From positions 1-64,000 of the forward strand of contig NZ_BNAW01000054.1 in the NCBI RefSeq assembly GCF_014654205.1: DNA of 64,000 bases, written 5' to 3'. The notes below the pieces were generated by a model. It made no database searches and was not told where the DNA came from. It worked only from the letters and a program-made list of their open reading frames with translations. Position numbers and translations under genes: made by a program. The DNA is from Amycolatopsis bullii. GTDB taxonomy: Bacteria; Actinomycetota; Actinomycetes; Mycobacteriales; Pseudonocardiaceae. Below are positions 14,068 to 24,731 of the stretch, in pieces (the stretch's first letter is position 1; each line of letters opens with the position of its first letter).

Positions 14068-17000
14068 TCAGTCGAACCAGTGTAATATCTGGTTCCAGTT
14101 GGCGATGTAACCCAGATTGGCGGTCATTCCTTCGAGGTATGCCTTCGGGCCGAAAGTGGCCCTGCCACCCCATGAGACGTTTCCGCTCGTTGTCAAGTTG
14201 TTCTGACTGTCTGTCTCGAGTTCAACACCGCCGCCCATTGAAGGTACGATCTCCACGCCTCCCGCAACGGACGGACTGAAGGAGCTGTTGACCTGATCTG
14301 CGCGCTCGGTGTGGAACTTCAGCCCGAAGCCGGCCGAAGCCCCGCCGCCGATCTGGCGGCTCAGCTTCAAGGAGTCGTTGAGCGTCACCCCGTGATTGTC
14401 GCCAGTGAGGCAAATCTCGCCCTCGGCATGCCCGCCCAGACCGGCGGCGGCGGTGACGCAGATCGACACCGCCTGCGTAGGCCTGCCGAAAAGTTCGGAA
14501 CGCTGTTTCTCAAGCCAACCCAGAAAACTCTCCAAGGGATCCTTGCTCGACTTCTTATGCCTCTCCTCCTCGTTCTTTCGGCTGTTCGCGAGTGACCTTT
14601 CGTGATCTTGCCTGCGGATCGTGTCGTATACTGTCTCGCCTGTTCTGCAGTAGCCCTTGCCGTTGAACGGATCCACTAATGTACACCCGCTGGTACGGGA
14701 TATGTCTATGCAGCCGGTGAGGACGAAATAGCCCGGCGTCCCCGGTCCGCCGCATTTCACGATGTCCGGCCGCGGCTCGAGGTAGTTGGGATCGTTGCGG
14801 TAGCCGCGGCTAGTCTTCCTCGGTGGCCCGGTGCCGCCGGCTTGTTTCGGCGCCCCGGCGCCGCCGGTTTGGGCTGGCGCCCCGGTCCACGGGTCCAGTC
14901 CATTGCAGGAGCCGGAGCTGTCTCCGCAGTCGCTGAGAATGAGTCCGGTGGGGTCGCTGAAGCTGACGGGGCTGTTGTTGGCGTAGGCGTAGCCCTGCAT
15001 TTGCTGGGGGTCTTCCGGTTTCATCACCGGGTCGACCGAGATGAAGCGGCCCGTGCTCGGGTCGTATTCGCGGGCGCCCAGATGGGTGAGGCCCGTCGAC
15101 GCGTCCTTTGTGCCGCCTACGAAGCCACGCTCACCAGGCCAGGTGGGCTCGGCTCCGCGTGGGGCGCCGTACGGGGTTTGGCGTCGGCGGGCCACCGTGA
15201 GGGTGGCCGGGTCGATGGCGGTCTGGGTGGTGCCCTGGTGGTCAGCGGCCAGCCAAGTGATCTTGTCCTTGCCCTGCTGCATCGCGATGACCGCGCTGCC
15301 ATGAGTGTAGTAGCGGGTGACGCTGAGCGTGTTCGTGCCCGCGTCCAGGCGGATCTCCTGCTTGCCGAGGTACAGCGTGCTGCCGCCGGGATCCTTGCGC
15401 AGCAGGCGATCACCGCCGGCGGTGTAGATGAACGACGTGCTGCCTCCACCCTCGGTCACCGCGGCGAGATGGCTTTCGCGGTCCCACGTCAGGGTCTGGT
15501 CGGAGCCCGGCGCGACCCGGCGCGTGGTCTGGCCGACGCTGTTGTAGGTGAAACTCTGCGTGCCGGCGGGGCCGCTGGCCGACCGAAGCGTGTGCGGCTG
15601 CGGCTGATCCGCGGCCGGGTAATCGTAGGTGCGCTTGGCGGAGGCGACCAGTCCGCGCGTGGTCTCCTCGAGCCGGTTGCCGCCCGGGCCGTTCTTGTAC
15701 GAATCCCAGTAGGGTGCGGGTCCAGCGGACACGGTGGGCTCGGCGGTGCACCCGCCGTTGCGGGGGCCTTCCGATCCGGACCACGTGCCTGGGGCGGCGG
15801 TCCACGCCTCGGTCAGCCGGCGCAGGTGGTCGTAGCGGAAACACTGGATGTCCGGCGCGTTGGTGTTCACATCGGCGGCCATCGAGGTGATGCTGCCGGC
15901 GTCGTTGTAGGTGTACTGCACGTCGGCCTGCTTCGGCTGAGGAACCTCGGCATCCACAATGGAGCGTTCGAGCCGGCGGTTGTTGCCGTTGTAGTAGAAC
16001 GACTGCCAGCCTCGGTTAGGGGTGACGCCCTGCTCAATGCGTTCCGGCTCGCCGTAGCGGGTGTAGTAGGTGCCCGCCACCAGCTGCTGGCCGGCACCGG
16101 TCCGGGTGGCGATCGGCCGACCCCAGTCATCCATCGCGTGGTTGACCGTCTGCGCACCCACGTCGGTGCCCGGCACCCTGGGATAGGTCTCGCTGTTCTG
16201 GGTGCCGTCCTCGCCGTATCCGAAGTTGATGTTGTACGTTCCGGCCAGCGCGCCCTCGGCGGCGGGGATGGTCACCGACGTGTACAGCGGCTGGTACCGC
16301 GGTGTGTAGGCATCGATCGTCGATGTGTACGCGTTCTCCCCGACATACCTGGTGGACGTCGCAGGCTGACCCTTGCCGGCTGGGACCGTGTCGTAGGTCC
16401 ACTTGGCCAGTAGCTTGCGGGTGGCACCGTCCACCTCGGACAGCGCGGTCTTGCGGTTCAGGGCGTCGTAGTCGTAGGCGAGGGTTCGCCCCAGAGCATC
16501 CTTGGTGGACACCAGCCGATCGGCGTCGTCGTAGCCCTTCGTGCTGGTACCGGAGTCCGGGTCGGTCCCGCTGATCGCGCGGCCGCGCAGGTCGTAGCCG
16601 TACTTCCAGACAGCGCCGTCCGGGCCGGTCACCTCGGCCACCTGTGCGGCAGGCGTGTACTTGTACCGGGTGACGTCGAAATCGCCGGTCGGCGCCGGTC
16701 CGTGGTACTGGCGCAGCTCAGTGGCCCGGCCGCGGGCGTCGGTGATCGTGGTCGTCGCGGTGCCGCCGGCCGGCGGGATGACGGACACCCGGTCACCGTC
16801 GTAGTCGGTCTTCGTCGACCACCGGTTCTCGGTCGCGCCGGCCTGATAGATCGACTCGATGGCGCGGCCGGCGCCGTCGAACTTCGTGCGGGTCAGGCCG
16901 GGAACCTCGGCGTCGGCCGCGCGCCACAGGTTCGTGTCCACCGGCGCGTCGTTGAAGTAGGACTGCGTCGCCTTATAAGCGCGGCCATGCGAGTCGTACC

Positions 17001-19965
17001 GGGTGTCGGTGATCAACCGGCCCTGTTCCACCGGAACCGGCGGCTTACCCGGCACCGAGCGCATGCCCACCGCAGGCGCCTGCGTCTGCCTCGGCCGCAG
17101 CAACCCGTCGAAGACGGCGTTGCTGCTGACGAAGACGCCGTTCGGGCCGATCTTGGTCGTGGTGACCACCGACGGTGCGTCCCGGCGGATCAGGTAGTCG
17201 AACCGCAGGCTCCCCTTCGGTGTCGCGTCGGTCTTGGGACGGTTGGGCAGCCACGTCTCGACACTGCGGCCCAGCGCGTCATAGGCGATCTGGGTGACGA
17301 AAGCGTTGCCGTCGATGATCTTGGTCGGCGTGCCGAAAGCCGGCTCCACCTCGGCCTTAACGGCGAGCCCGGCCGGCAGCGTCGGCTGAACTGCCGGGCC
17401 GGTCGCGGTGGACGCCGTGACCGGCCCACCCTCGGTCGGTGTGAATGAGACCGTACTGCGGCTGCCGAGTACGTCGATGGTTTCCGTGGCCCGGCCGTGC
17501 TTGTCGTAGCTGGCGGTCGCGGTCGTGAGGTACACCGCGGGCCCGGACGCGGGGTGCTCCTTCGCGATCTCGGTCTTGTTGAGGTTTCCCCTTCCGTCGT
17601 AACCGAACTTGGCGTCGCTGACGGCGTGGTCGGGGTACTTCACCGTGCTGCCGCAGGCGACCGCGACCGTTTCCTCCCTGATCGCCAGATCCAGTTGCCA
17701 GTCGGTGGTGTTGGGGGCGTAGGTGGTTCTGGTGCACCGGTCATCGTCGGCCTTGGTGACGTCGCCGACATCGTCCACACTGGTCCGCAGTCCTCGGGCG
17801 GCGTCGTTGTCATAGTGAGTCGTGGTCTTGGTCTCGCGCCAGCCGCCTGCATTGAGCGCGCTGAAGCCACGCTGGGTTTCCGGCCGCACCAAATAGGATT
17901 TGAAGACGCCTCGGGTGGCAGTCGGCCCCTTCGCCACCGGATACGAGACCGATCTGCCGACCCACGGCGGGTTCGGCGACCCGGACGGGGCTTCCTTCGC
18001 GAATGTCGTGGTCTCGAAACCGAATCCCTGCAACCAGTCCGAGTCGGTACGCGAGCTCTGGCCGTCGCCAACGGAATCGGAGACTGCGACGGGCTTGGTG
18101 CCACCGGTCCGGTTCAGCCGGTCGCCGTCCATGCCGCGGTAGAACCGTTGCTCGGACATGGTTATCGGGGCGCCCCCGGGGTCGTCCGCCCGCCCCGTCC
18201 GGATCCGGACCCGGCCGAACCCGCGGAACTCGTTCCAGGTCTTCTTGTCGTCCTTGACGAATTCCGACATGTCCCAGTGCCACGCCGCACCGTCGAGGTA
18301 CTCGTAGGTGGTCAACTGCTCGGCGCTGCTGGCGATCATGTCGGACTGGGTCACCGACGCGACCACGTACTTGTGGAAATAGTCGGTGCGCGGCTCGATG
18401 CTCACCGATGGCGACCAACGCACAGGGAAGCAGCGCAAGCTGTTGGTCTCCGCCGGCATTGTCTGCCCGGCCTTGCAGTCCGGCGTTTCGTAGTTGACGG
18501 TGGTGACGCCGCCCGTCTCGGAGATCACGGCGCTGACCCGGTACCGGTTGAGCCCGGCATAGCCGTCGGCGTCCCCGTCCACCCGGTTGGGCAGCAGCGT
18601 GCCCTCGAACGTGACCGGGGGAAGCTCGATGGGAACGCCGGCCAGTCCGGTGTGCCTGATGCCGTTCAGCCACAGCGCGGCGGCCTCCCGCTGTTCCTGG
18701 CCGAGCTCACCGGTGCCAGGGAACTGCTGGTCGAGCGTCCACCGGTCGACCGGATCGTACGTGGAACCGCGCAACACCTTGGTGGTGATCGTGTCGAGTC
18801 GTTTGGTCGTCCAAAACGATGGCGAGTGCTCGGTGCACGGCGCCGCCGCACACGCCAGCTTCAGCGGGGTGTCCGGCCAGTTGCCGCGCTTGTCCGGGGC
18901 CTGGGTGCAGACGCTGTCCCGGACGCACCGGTCGGACGTGCCGAACTCCACCCGCCCGCTCGCCTGGCCGCCGACCCGCTCATTGAGCCCGTACTCGATG
19001 TGCTCCAAGGCGCCGCCGCGGACATAGTCCGCGGGGGCATCCTTCTTGTTGATCCCGTATTTGTTCGTTTCCTCGGTGTAGAAATAGCGGATCATGTTGC
19101 CGTTGCGGTCGACGACCTTGTCCAGGTTCCACCGGTAGGCCTGCGTGCACGACGACGCGTCGAACGTCGCCTTGTGGCAGGGTTCGCCTACGTCGTCGCC
19201 GAACACCGGCACCGTCCACGTGGAATCGGCCTGGGTGCCGAACCAGTACTGGGTGCCGTCGACCGTGGTGACCTTCCAGTACTCGTGGTCGTCGTCGCCG
19301 TTCTGCACGCCCCCGTCGAAGACACGCTCGATCCGGGCCCCGTCGTCGTTCTTTGCGCGCCACTTCTTGTCGCCGTCACAGCAGATCAGCATCCCGCCGC
19401 CGCCGTTATAGGCCGCGGTGGCGTTGTCGCTCTTCCAGCACAGATCCCCGGTGGACGCGTCGTCGTCGACGCAGGCACCGTAGGTGCGCTCGATGAAACC
19501 CGGCCACAGATCCCAGCCCTCACCGATCCACGACGGCTGGTTGTTGGACACGCTGGTGCGACCATCCACGGCGGAAGATCGATAAGACAGAGCGAGACTT
19601 GGCTCGAGTCCACCTGGTGCAGGCGGTACCCGCAGCGGGTACGACCAGCTGAAATCGCCGGTGTGGGCCGCGACCTCCCAGGTCGCCGACGGCGAAAGCG
19701 ACGTCGCGGCCGGGGTGTTCGCGCCGGGCTTGGCGTCGATCGCCTGCTGATCCTTGGTCAGCGACCGGCGCGAGGCCTGGTCCGGTGGCCGAGCCGGCTT
19801 GCCGGTTTCCGGCTGCACCGCAACCGAGCTCGTCGGCGACAGCGGCACCGACGGTTCGACCGCGGCCGCCACGCCGGGAACCACGAGCGCGGGGACCAGC
19901 GTGGCGGCCAGCACGGCTACCAGGCCTCGAATGATCCACCTTGATCTCAGTACACGAGCCATCAT
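14068..19965 (-). CDS. Secreted RHS/YD-repeat protein with polymorphic C-terminus
   Basis: A 1965-aa protein. Residues 1-36 form a signal peptide (IRGLVAVLAATLVPALVV core). Residues 100-560 resemble the SpvB/TcaC-like front of RHS shells. Many YD repeats follow (YDALGRSVETW, YDLRGRAISG, YDYDALNRKTAL). The RHS core EYDPSTGRFISVDPV ends at SFSDPTGL near residue 1672. The final 290 residues are unrelated: a proline/glycine linker, a Cys-containing part, a charged helix (DPLESFLGWLEKQ) and a glycine-rich beta region. Such C-termini are usually toxins released inside the RHS cage. I do not recognise this one and no immunity gene follows. The start overlaps the LamG gene stop (ATGA), implying translational coupling. 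Likely exported together with that protein. Confidence 0.9.
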   Translation of the reverse strand: MMARVLRSRWIIRGLVAVLAATLVPALVVPGVAAAVEPSVPLSPTSSVAVQPETGKPARPPDQASRRSLTKDQQAIDAKPGANTPAATSLSPSATWEVAAHTGDFSWSYPLRVPPAPGGLEPSLALSYRSSAVDGRTSVSNNQPSWIGEGWDLWPGFIERTYGACVDDDASTGDLCWKSDNATAAYNGGGGMLICCDGDKKWRAKNDDGARIERVFDGGVQNGDDDHEYWKVTTVDGTQYWFGTQADSTWTVPVFGDDVGEPCHKATFDASSCTQAYRWNLDKVVDRNGNMIRYFYTEETNKYGINKKDAPADYVRGGALEHIEYGLNERVGGQASGRVEFGTSDRCVRDSVCTQAPDKRGNWPDTPLKLACAAAPCTEHSPSFWTTKRLDTITTKVLRGSTYDPVDRWTLDQQFPGTGELGQEQREAAALWLNGIRHTGLAGVPIELPPVTFEGTLLPNRVDGDADGYAGLNRYRVSAVISETGGVTTVNYETPDCKAGQTMPAETNSLRCFPVRWSPSVSIEPRTDYFHKYVVASVTQSDMIASSAEQLTTYEYLDGAAWHWDMSEFVKDDKKTWNEFRGFGRVRIRTGRADDPGGAPITMSEQRFYRGMDGDRLNRTGGTKPVAVSDSVGDGQSSRTDSDWLQGFGFETTTFAKEAPSGSPNPPWVGRSVSYPVAKGPTATRGVFKSYLVRPETQRGFSALNAGGWRETKTTTHYDNDAARGLRTSVDDVGDVTKADDDRCTRTTYAPNTTDWQLDLAIREETVAVACGSTVKYPDHAVSDAKFGYDGRGNLNKTEIAKEHPASGPAVYLTTATASYDKHGRATETIDVLGSRSTVSFTPTEGGPVTASTATGPAVQPTLPAGLAVKAEVEPAFGTPTKIIDGNAFVTQIAYDALGRSVETWLPNRPKTDATPKGSLRFDYLIRRDAPSVVTTTKIGPNGVFVSSNAVFDGLLRPRQTQAPAVGMRSVPGKPPVPVEQGRLITDTRYDSHGRAYKATQSYFNDAPVDTNLWRAADAEVPGLTRTKFDGAGRAIESIYQAGATENRWSTKTDYDGDRVSVIPPAGGTATTTITDARGRATELRQYHGPAPTGDFDVTRYKYTPAAQVAEVTGPDGAVWKYGYDLRGRAISGTDPDSGTSTKGYDDADRLVSTKDALGRTLAYDYDALNRKTALSEVDGATRKLLAKWTYDTVPAGKGQPATSTRYVGENAYTSTIDAYTPRYQPLYTSVTIPAAEGALAGTYNINFGYGEDGTQNSETYPRVPGTDVGAQTVNHAMDDWGRPIATRTGAGQQLVAGTYYTRYGEPERIEQGVTPNRGWQSFYYNGNNRRLERSIVDAEVPQPKQADVQYTYNDAGSITSMAADVNTNAPDIQCFRYDHLRRLTEAWTAAPGTWSGSEGPRNGGCTAEPTVSAGPAPYWDSYKNGPGGNRLEETTRGLVASAKRTYDYPAADQPQPHTLRSASGPAGTQSFTYNSVGQTTRRVAPGSDQTLTWDRESHLAAVTEGGGSTSFIYTAGGDRLLRKDPGGSTLYLGKQEIRLDAGTNTLSVTRYYTHGSAVIAMQQGKDKITWLAADHQGTTQTAIDPATLTVARRRQTPYGAPRGAEPTWPGERGFVGGTKDASTGLTHLGAREYDPSTGRFISVDPVMKPEDPQQMQGYAYANNSPVSFSDPTGLILSDCGDSSGSCNGLDPWTGAPAQTGGAGAPKQAGGTGPPRKTSRGYRNDPNYLEPRPDIVKCGGPGTPGYFVLTGCIDISRTSGCTLVDPFNGKGYCRTGETVYDTIRRQDHERSLANSRKNEEERHKKSSKDPLESFLGWLEKQRSELFGRPTQAVSICVTAAAGLGGHAEGEICLTGDNHGVTLNDSLKLSRQIGGGASAGFGLKFHTERADQVNSSFSPSVAGGVEIVPSMGGGVELETDSQNNLTTSGNVSWGGRATFGPKAYLEGMTANLGYIANWNQILHWFD

Positions 19966-22900
19966 GAGGTCACCGCCGGATAGGATTTGTACAATGCGTT
20001 GAGCCGAGCCGCGTCGAGATTCCCGTTATAGAGCCGGACATCGTCGATGGCACCCTTCCAGTACTCGCCCGGTCTGCCGTCCACGGCATTCGTTCCCCGG
20101 CCGATCTGCAGGCCGCCGCTACCGTGCCAGGGGACGGTCACGGTACCGGTCGCATAATCGGGTTCGTCACCGGGAATGTCGCTGTACACATACAGCTCGA
20201 TCTTCTTGCTGGCCGCGTCGTACACGCCGACCAGCAGCATCCACGTGTTGAACTCGCCAGGGTTGACCGAGATCGCCGCCACGTTCTCCTCGTCGCTGGT
20301 CCTCGGCGTCATGCCGAAGACCCACTTGCCGCGCGGTCCAGGTGCCTTGATCGGGTCGATCCGGTGCCCAAGCCGGAACTTGGTCGACGGGTTCGCCGCT
20401 CCGCCGTCCAAGCTGACCGCGGTGCTCGCGCACACACCACCGCACCCGCCGGGATCGGTCAGCTTCACCCAGGCCGAGACCGTGAAACTCTGGTCGGTGC
20501 GCAGATCCACGCCGCTGGTGGACACCGCGCTCGCGCCACTCAAGGTGATCGCCCCGCCGGCGCGGCCGGGTCCGAAGCTCGCTCCCGCGGGCGGCAACGT
20601 GGCACCACGGACCCCGACCGAGTCCGCCGCGGCCTGGGTGCCGCCTGCCTCGTTGAGCTGCCAGTTGTGCACCAGGCTCGGATCACGGCCAGCCATGGCC
20701 CTGATCTCGTCCGCGAACAGCGCACGGGGGTAGACCTTCACGTCGTCGAGCGCGCCGACGAAGTAGTTGACGTACGGGTTACCCGGATCGACTGACCACC
20801 ACTTGGTTCGCCCGATCTGCAGCGGGCCGGTGGCGTTGATGGCGCCGGTATGCAGCGTTTGCCCGATCAGCACCCCATTGATGTATAACTCGATTCGGCC
20901 GCGTTGTTTGTTGTACACAGCCGCGACATGGGTCCACACCCCGGCTTGGGGCTCGCCCCAGATCAGGTAGGTACCCAGCGGATTCGCGCCCTGGCGATCA
21001 CCCGAACCGGCGAACATGACCCAAGTTGGAAGCCCGCGGGAGTCACGGCCGACGGAGAGGGAGAACCCGTTGCTGTAGGTGGCGTCCTGGGACACGACGG
21101 TGCACTGGCAGTTCACCGAATCAAGCTTGACCCAGGCGGCCACCGTGTAGCTCTCGGCACTGTTGACCGCGTTCTGCGTCGTGACCGCGTTGGAGCCGTT
21201 GAGCCGCAACGCCTTGTCCGCCGGATCGGGATCCTTGCTCTGCCCATCGGTCCACTGTGCACTTCCGATCGCGGTGCCGTTGCGGTTGTTTCCGGAGGAG
21301 TCGTTGGCGTTGCCATCCAGCTTCCACGAACCGGCCGGCACGTCCGACTGGCTGACGATCGCCTGGATCTCCTCGGCGGCGAGCGCGCGGTTGTACGTGC
21401 GGACCTCGTCGACCTGGCCGTTGAAGAAGTCGCCGGGGTTGCCGAGCGACTTGGCCCGGCCGACCACAAGCGGACCTGTTGCGTCCCAAGCCGGTTGGCT
21501 CAGCTTCGCCGTGTAACCACGTTCCCCGTTGACATAGATGGTCAGTTCTCTGGCTGTCGCGTCATACACACCGGTTAGGTGGACTGGTACGTTCAGGCTT
21601 GCGTTCGATATGGACCCGGCCCCGACCCATTCGGCATTGTCGGTCCGATCCGTGCCGGCCTTCATGAACATCCATTTCCCGCTCCAGTGCCGTTGCAGGT
21701 AGAATCCGCTGTTGGCAGCGCCGTCCTGGCTCACCGCAGTCACCGAGTCGTACTGGCCGGTGGGAAACACCCTGGGCGTCACCCAGGCGGTCACCGAGAA
21801 GCTGCGGTCGGTGTGCACGACCGGGCGGTCCGGGGCGGTGGCCGCCTGACCGGAGGCACCGTCCAGCCGCACCGCTTTGCCGAGCGCACCGTTGTCCACG
21901 AACTGGGCTCCCCCGCTCAGCGTCAGGTCGGCGCCACCGGTCACCGAGTTCCGGGCCGCCGCGCCCAGCCGGTCGTCGTCGAAGCGCCAGTGTCCCGTTC
22001 GGACATTGTCCCGGCTGACCATGGCGCCGACCTCGGCGTCCGACAGCGGCCGGTCGAAGACCTGAACCTCGTCGACCGCACCGGCCCACGGCACACCGAA
22101 CTGGGTGTTCCACTTCAGCCGGCCCACCGTGATCACACCCGTCGACGGTGCCGCGGCGAAGTCCGCGGCCTGTCTCTCGACCTGTGAACCGTTGACGTAC
22201 AAGCGAAGCTCACGAGCCTGCCGGTCGTACACCCCGGTCAGGTGGGTCCACTCCCCGGCCACCGGCACCGCTTTCTGGTTGGTCACTCCCCACATCCGCT
22301 GGTCCTTCTCGCCGACCAGGAAAGACCATCGATTTGCGGCATTGTCGTAGCTCAACCACCAGGAGCTGGTGTTCTCGCCGTCCTGGCTCAGTGCGGCCAT
22401 GCCCGAGGTCAGCCGGTCCGGGCGCACCCATGCCGACACCGAGAAGCTCGACTCGGTGGGGAACGCCGGGGGCATCGTCACCGTGCTGTCGGCGTTGCCG
22501 TCCAACTGGATCGCGGTGCCAACCGCACCCGTGGTGTAGCTGGCGTTGCCGTTGAGCGTGCCGTGCCGGTCACCGAGGAACGCGCTGTCGGTGGGCTTTC
22601 CCTCGAACGACCACTGGCCAAGCGACCCGCTGCCGGCACGGACGTACACGTGGCTGGTCAGGATGGGGCTCCTGTTGCCGGCCCGGTCGACGCTCTGCAC
22701 CCGCAGCGCCTGCGGCCCATCACCGGGCGGTGCGGTGCTCACGGTCGCTGTGCCACCCAACGCACCCGCGTCGACCCAAGTGGACGGTGTGTCCTGCCAG
22801 CCGTACAGGTAGTGATCGATGTCCTTGACATCACACGGCGGATCGCCAGGTTTCGGTGGCGGGCAGGTGCCTGGGCCAAAGGTGAACGACCCGGGCACCC

Positions 22901-24731
22901 CTGCACCGCCATGCCAGCGATTATCCTCTTTGTACAGAGCGCCGGCGACCGTCGGACGCACGGTCGGCGAGACCCGGTCCACCACAAAGGGCCTGAGTCC
23001 GACCGCGGCGGACTCGGCCTCCGTGTCGTGGGCCTGCACCGACCACGAGACCTCAAGGCCGTTGAGGTCGTCGCCCAACTGGACGTCGTGACGGCGGGCA
23101 GCCCCCGATGGCCCGGGGTTGTACTGGGTCAGTACGGGAGCCCCACCCTGAATTGTGACCCACCACTTCGGATAGATGTTGTCGCTGTCCGGATCCGACA
23201 GGGTGGCGATCAACCCGATGCTGTCGTTGGAAACGTAGGGCTTGCCGGCGCACCAGCGGCACGGCTGCGGGAGTGGCGGGTCCGTACTCAGATTGGTCGG
23301 CGTGTTCGGGGACCGGTTCCACGTGGCCTGCAGCAACGTCTCCGCGCTGACGTAGTACTTGCGCCACGCGTTCTGGTCGTTGCCGTTGGCGGCGCGCAGG
23401 TAGAACGTGGTGAAACCGGTGCCGTTGAGCGAATTTCTGTCCAGGTTCACCTCGACCCCCGCACCCGTGCACGGCGCGGGGAAATCTTTCCACTGCCCGT
23501 CCCATTCCGGCTTGTTCCTGAACGTCAGGCCCGAGCCGATGTCCTGGTACACCCAGTGCAGTTGGTGCGTCTGGCCGCAGGACGAGCTCGGGCTGTACGC
23601 CACCTTGGTGTAGAACTTGGCCGACAGCACGGGTTTGTCGCGTAGCATGTCCTGCGTGTTGAACCGGAAGTAGGACCAGGCCTCCCCGATTCCCTTACAT
23701 TCGTCCGGCACCGCTCGGTAGCACTGACCGACCTGGGCCCATTCGGGGTGACGGTCGTCGGCGCTGTGCCCCCAGTAGGACTGATCCGGATGCCCGCCGA
23801 CCACGGTCGCCCACGCGGTCGGTGCCATCGGCGACTGGGTCGGGTCGATCGCGACCGGATATACCGTCGCCGGGTCGGCGAGGAACCCCTTGTCCGGCAC
23901 CAGGTTCAGTAGATCGCCGGCGACCTTGACGCCGACCGGCGCCTCCCGGCGCGACCTGCTGGAGTCCCACATCACCGACGGCGGCGACTGGAACACCGGC
24001 CGCCCCGCGTCGTCAACCGCACGCAGCGCCCCGGAATCCTCCGCGGTCAGACGAACGCCGCGTGCCTCGACAGGGAAGCTGATGCGCACCAGCGCCAGGT
24101 TTCGCGCCGCCGCGGCGTCCTTGACGAGCAGCAGCTGCGAGTAGCCCCTGACCTCGGCCCGCAGCATGAGATCGACCCCCGGCAGCACGTCGTGATACGT
24201 GGCCTCGTTGCCATGCAGCACGGGTCGCGGCAGCCCGCCCGGCCAACGCAGCGCCAGCTCCGCCGGCCCGGAACGCAACCGGATCAACGCGCCGGCGCCC
24301 CCACCGGACAACGTGACGTCGTCAGCGCCCGCCCTCGGCGCCACCGTCCCGTCCGGACGCGCCTGCAGCGTGGTGTCAATCGCAACCCACTCGGCGCCCT
24401 TCTTGACCCTGGTAGGCACTGCGGTCATCTCCGAGGTATGGGTCCCGTCCGGGTTGGCGTACACGGTCACGGTTTCGGTTCGCTCCGCCAGCACCTCCAC
24501 CCGCGTGCCCTGCGCCCGCGCGGCACGCATCGCGGTCGCGTCGTCCGACGCCTGCGCGATCCGGTGCGGCTCCTCCACACTCCGCGGCCCGCGCGGCGAC
24601 CCATCCCCGGAAAACCCCGTCGTGGTAGCCGTCGCGATCAAGATCAACGATGCCATCCAGCTACCGAAGCTGCGCACGCGCGGAGTCCGGGCCCGACTGT
24701 GTGTCACAAAGACCTCACGACTGGTATTCAC
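19962..24731 (-). CDS. Secreted multi-LamG-domain protein, partner of the RHS protein
   Basis: A 1589-aa exported protein. The signal region is about residues 20-45 (SWMASLILIATATT). Residues 60-680 form the N-terminal module common to actinomycete LamG/RHS proteins, with DVLPGVDLMLRAEVRGYSQ and FLADPATVYPVAIDPT. Four LamG/concanavalin-like domains follow at about 705-900, 915-1130, 1135-1350 and 1355-1585. Each starts with W-x-(L/F) and contains a (F/Y)(S/T)V(S/T/A)AWV strand. LamG domains bind glycans or proteins, so adhesion or presentation of the downstream RHS protein is plausible. I chose GTG 24731 because AGGGGG precedes it and it places the signal peptide at the N-terminus. The TGA overlaps the RHS start codon. 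Confidence 0.88.
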   Translation of the reverse strand: MNTSREVFVTHSRARTPRVRSFGSWMASLILIATATTTGFSGDGSPRGPRSVEEPHRIAQASDDATAMRAARAQGTRVEVLAERTETVTVYANPDGTHTSEMTAVPTRVKKGAEWVAIDTTLQARPDGTVAPRAGADDVTLSGGGAGALIRLRSGPAELALRWPGGLPRPVLHGNEATYHDVLPGVDLMLRAEVRGYSQLLLVKDAAAARNLALVRISFPVEARGVRLTAEDSGALRAVDDAGRPVFQSPPSVMWDSSRSRREAPVGVKVAGDLLNLVPDKGFLADPATVYPVAIDPTQSPMAPTAWATVVGGHPDQSYWGHSADDRHPEWAQVGQCYRAVPDECKGIGEAWSYFRFNTQDMLRDKPVLSAKFYTKVAYSPSSSCGQTHQLHWVYQDIGSGLTFRNKPEWDGQWKDFPAPCTGAGVEVNLDRNSLNGTGFTTFYLRAANGNDQNAWRKYYVSAETLLQATWNRSPNTPTNLSTDPPLPQPCRWCAGKPYVSNDSIGLIATLSDPDSDNIYPKWWVTIQGGAPVLTQYNPGPSGAARRHDVQLGDDLNGLEVSWSVQAHDTEAESAAVGLRPFVVDRVSPTVRPTVAGALYKEDNRWHGGAGVPGSFTFGPGTCPPPKPGDPPCDVKDIDHYLYGWQDTPSTWVDAGALGGTATVSTAPPGDGPQALRVQSVDRAGNRSPILTSHVYVRAGSGSLGQWSFEGKPTDSAFLGDRHGTLNGNASYTTGAVGTAIQLDGNADSTVTMPPAFPTESSFSVSAWVRPDRLTSGMAALSQDGENTSSWWLSYDNAANRWSFLVGEKDQRMWGVTNQKAVPVAGEWTHLTGVYDRQARELRLYVNGSQVERQAADFAAAPSTGVITVGRLKWNTQFGVPWAGAVDEVQVFDRPLSDAEVGAMVSRDNVRTGHWRFDDDRLGAAARNSVTGGADLTLSGGAQFVDNGALGKAVRLDGASGQAATAPDRPVVHTDRSFSVTAWVTPRVFPTGQYDSVTAVSQDGAANSGFYLQRHWSGKWMFMKAGTDRTDNAEWVGAGSISNASLNVPVHLTGVYDATARELTIYVNGERGYTAKLSQPAWDATGPLVVGRAKSLGNPGDFFNGQVDEVRTYNRALAAEEIQAIVSQSDVPAGSWKLDGNANDSSGNNRNGTAIGSAQWTDGQSKDPDPADKALRLNGSNAVTTQNAVNSAESYTVAAWVKLDSVNCQCTVVSQDATYSNGFSLSVGRDSRGLPTWVMFAGSGDRQGANPLGTYLIWGEPQAGVWTHVAAVYNKQRGRIELYINGVLIGQTLHTGAINATGPLQIGRTKWWSVDPGNPYVNYFVGALDDVKVYPRALFADEIRAMAGRDPSLVHNWQLNEAGGTQAAADSVGVRGATLPPAGASFGPGRAGGAITLSGASAVSTSGVDLRTDQSFTVSAWVKLTDPGGCGGVCASTAVSLDGGAANPSTKFRLGHRIDPIKAPGPRGKWVFGMTPRTSDEENVAAISVNPGEFNTWMLLVGVYDAASKKIELYVYSDIPGDEPDYATGTVTVPWHGSGGLQIGRGTNAVDGRPGEYWKGAIDDVRLYNGNLDAARLNALYKSYPAVTS

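Noticed and set aside
17497..19944. 815-codon plus-strand frame inside the RHS gene
   Set aside because: Antisense shadow of the RHS protein, with no family motif or ribosome binding site.
22242..23645. 467-codon plus-strand frame inside the LamG gene
   Set aside because: Antisense shadow. The LamG frame has domains and a signal peptide.
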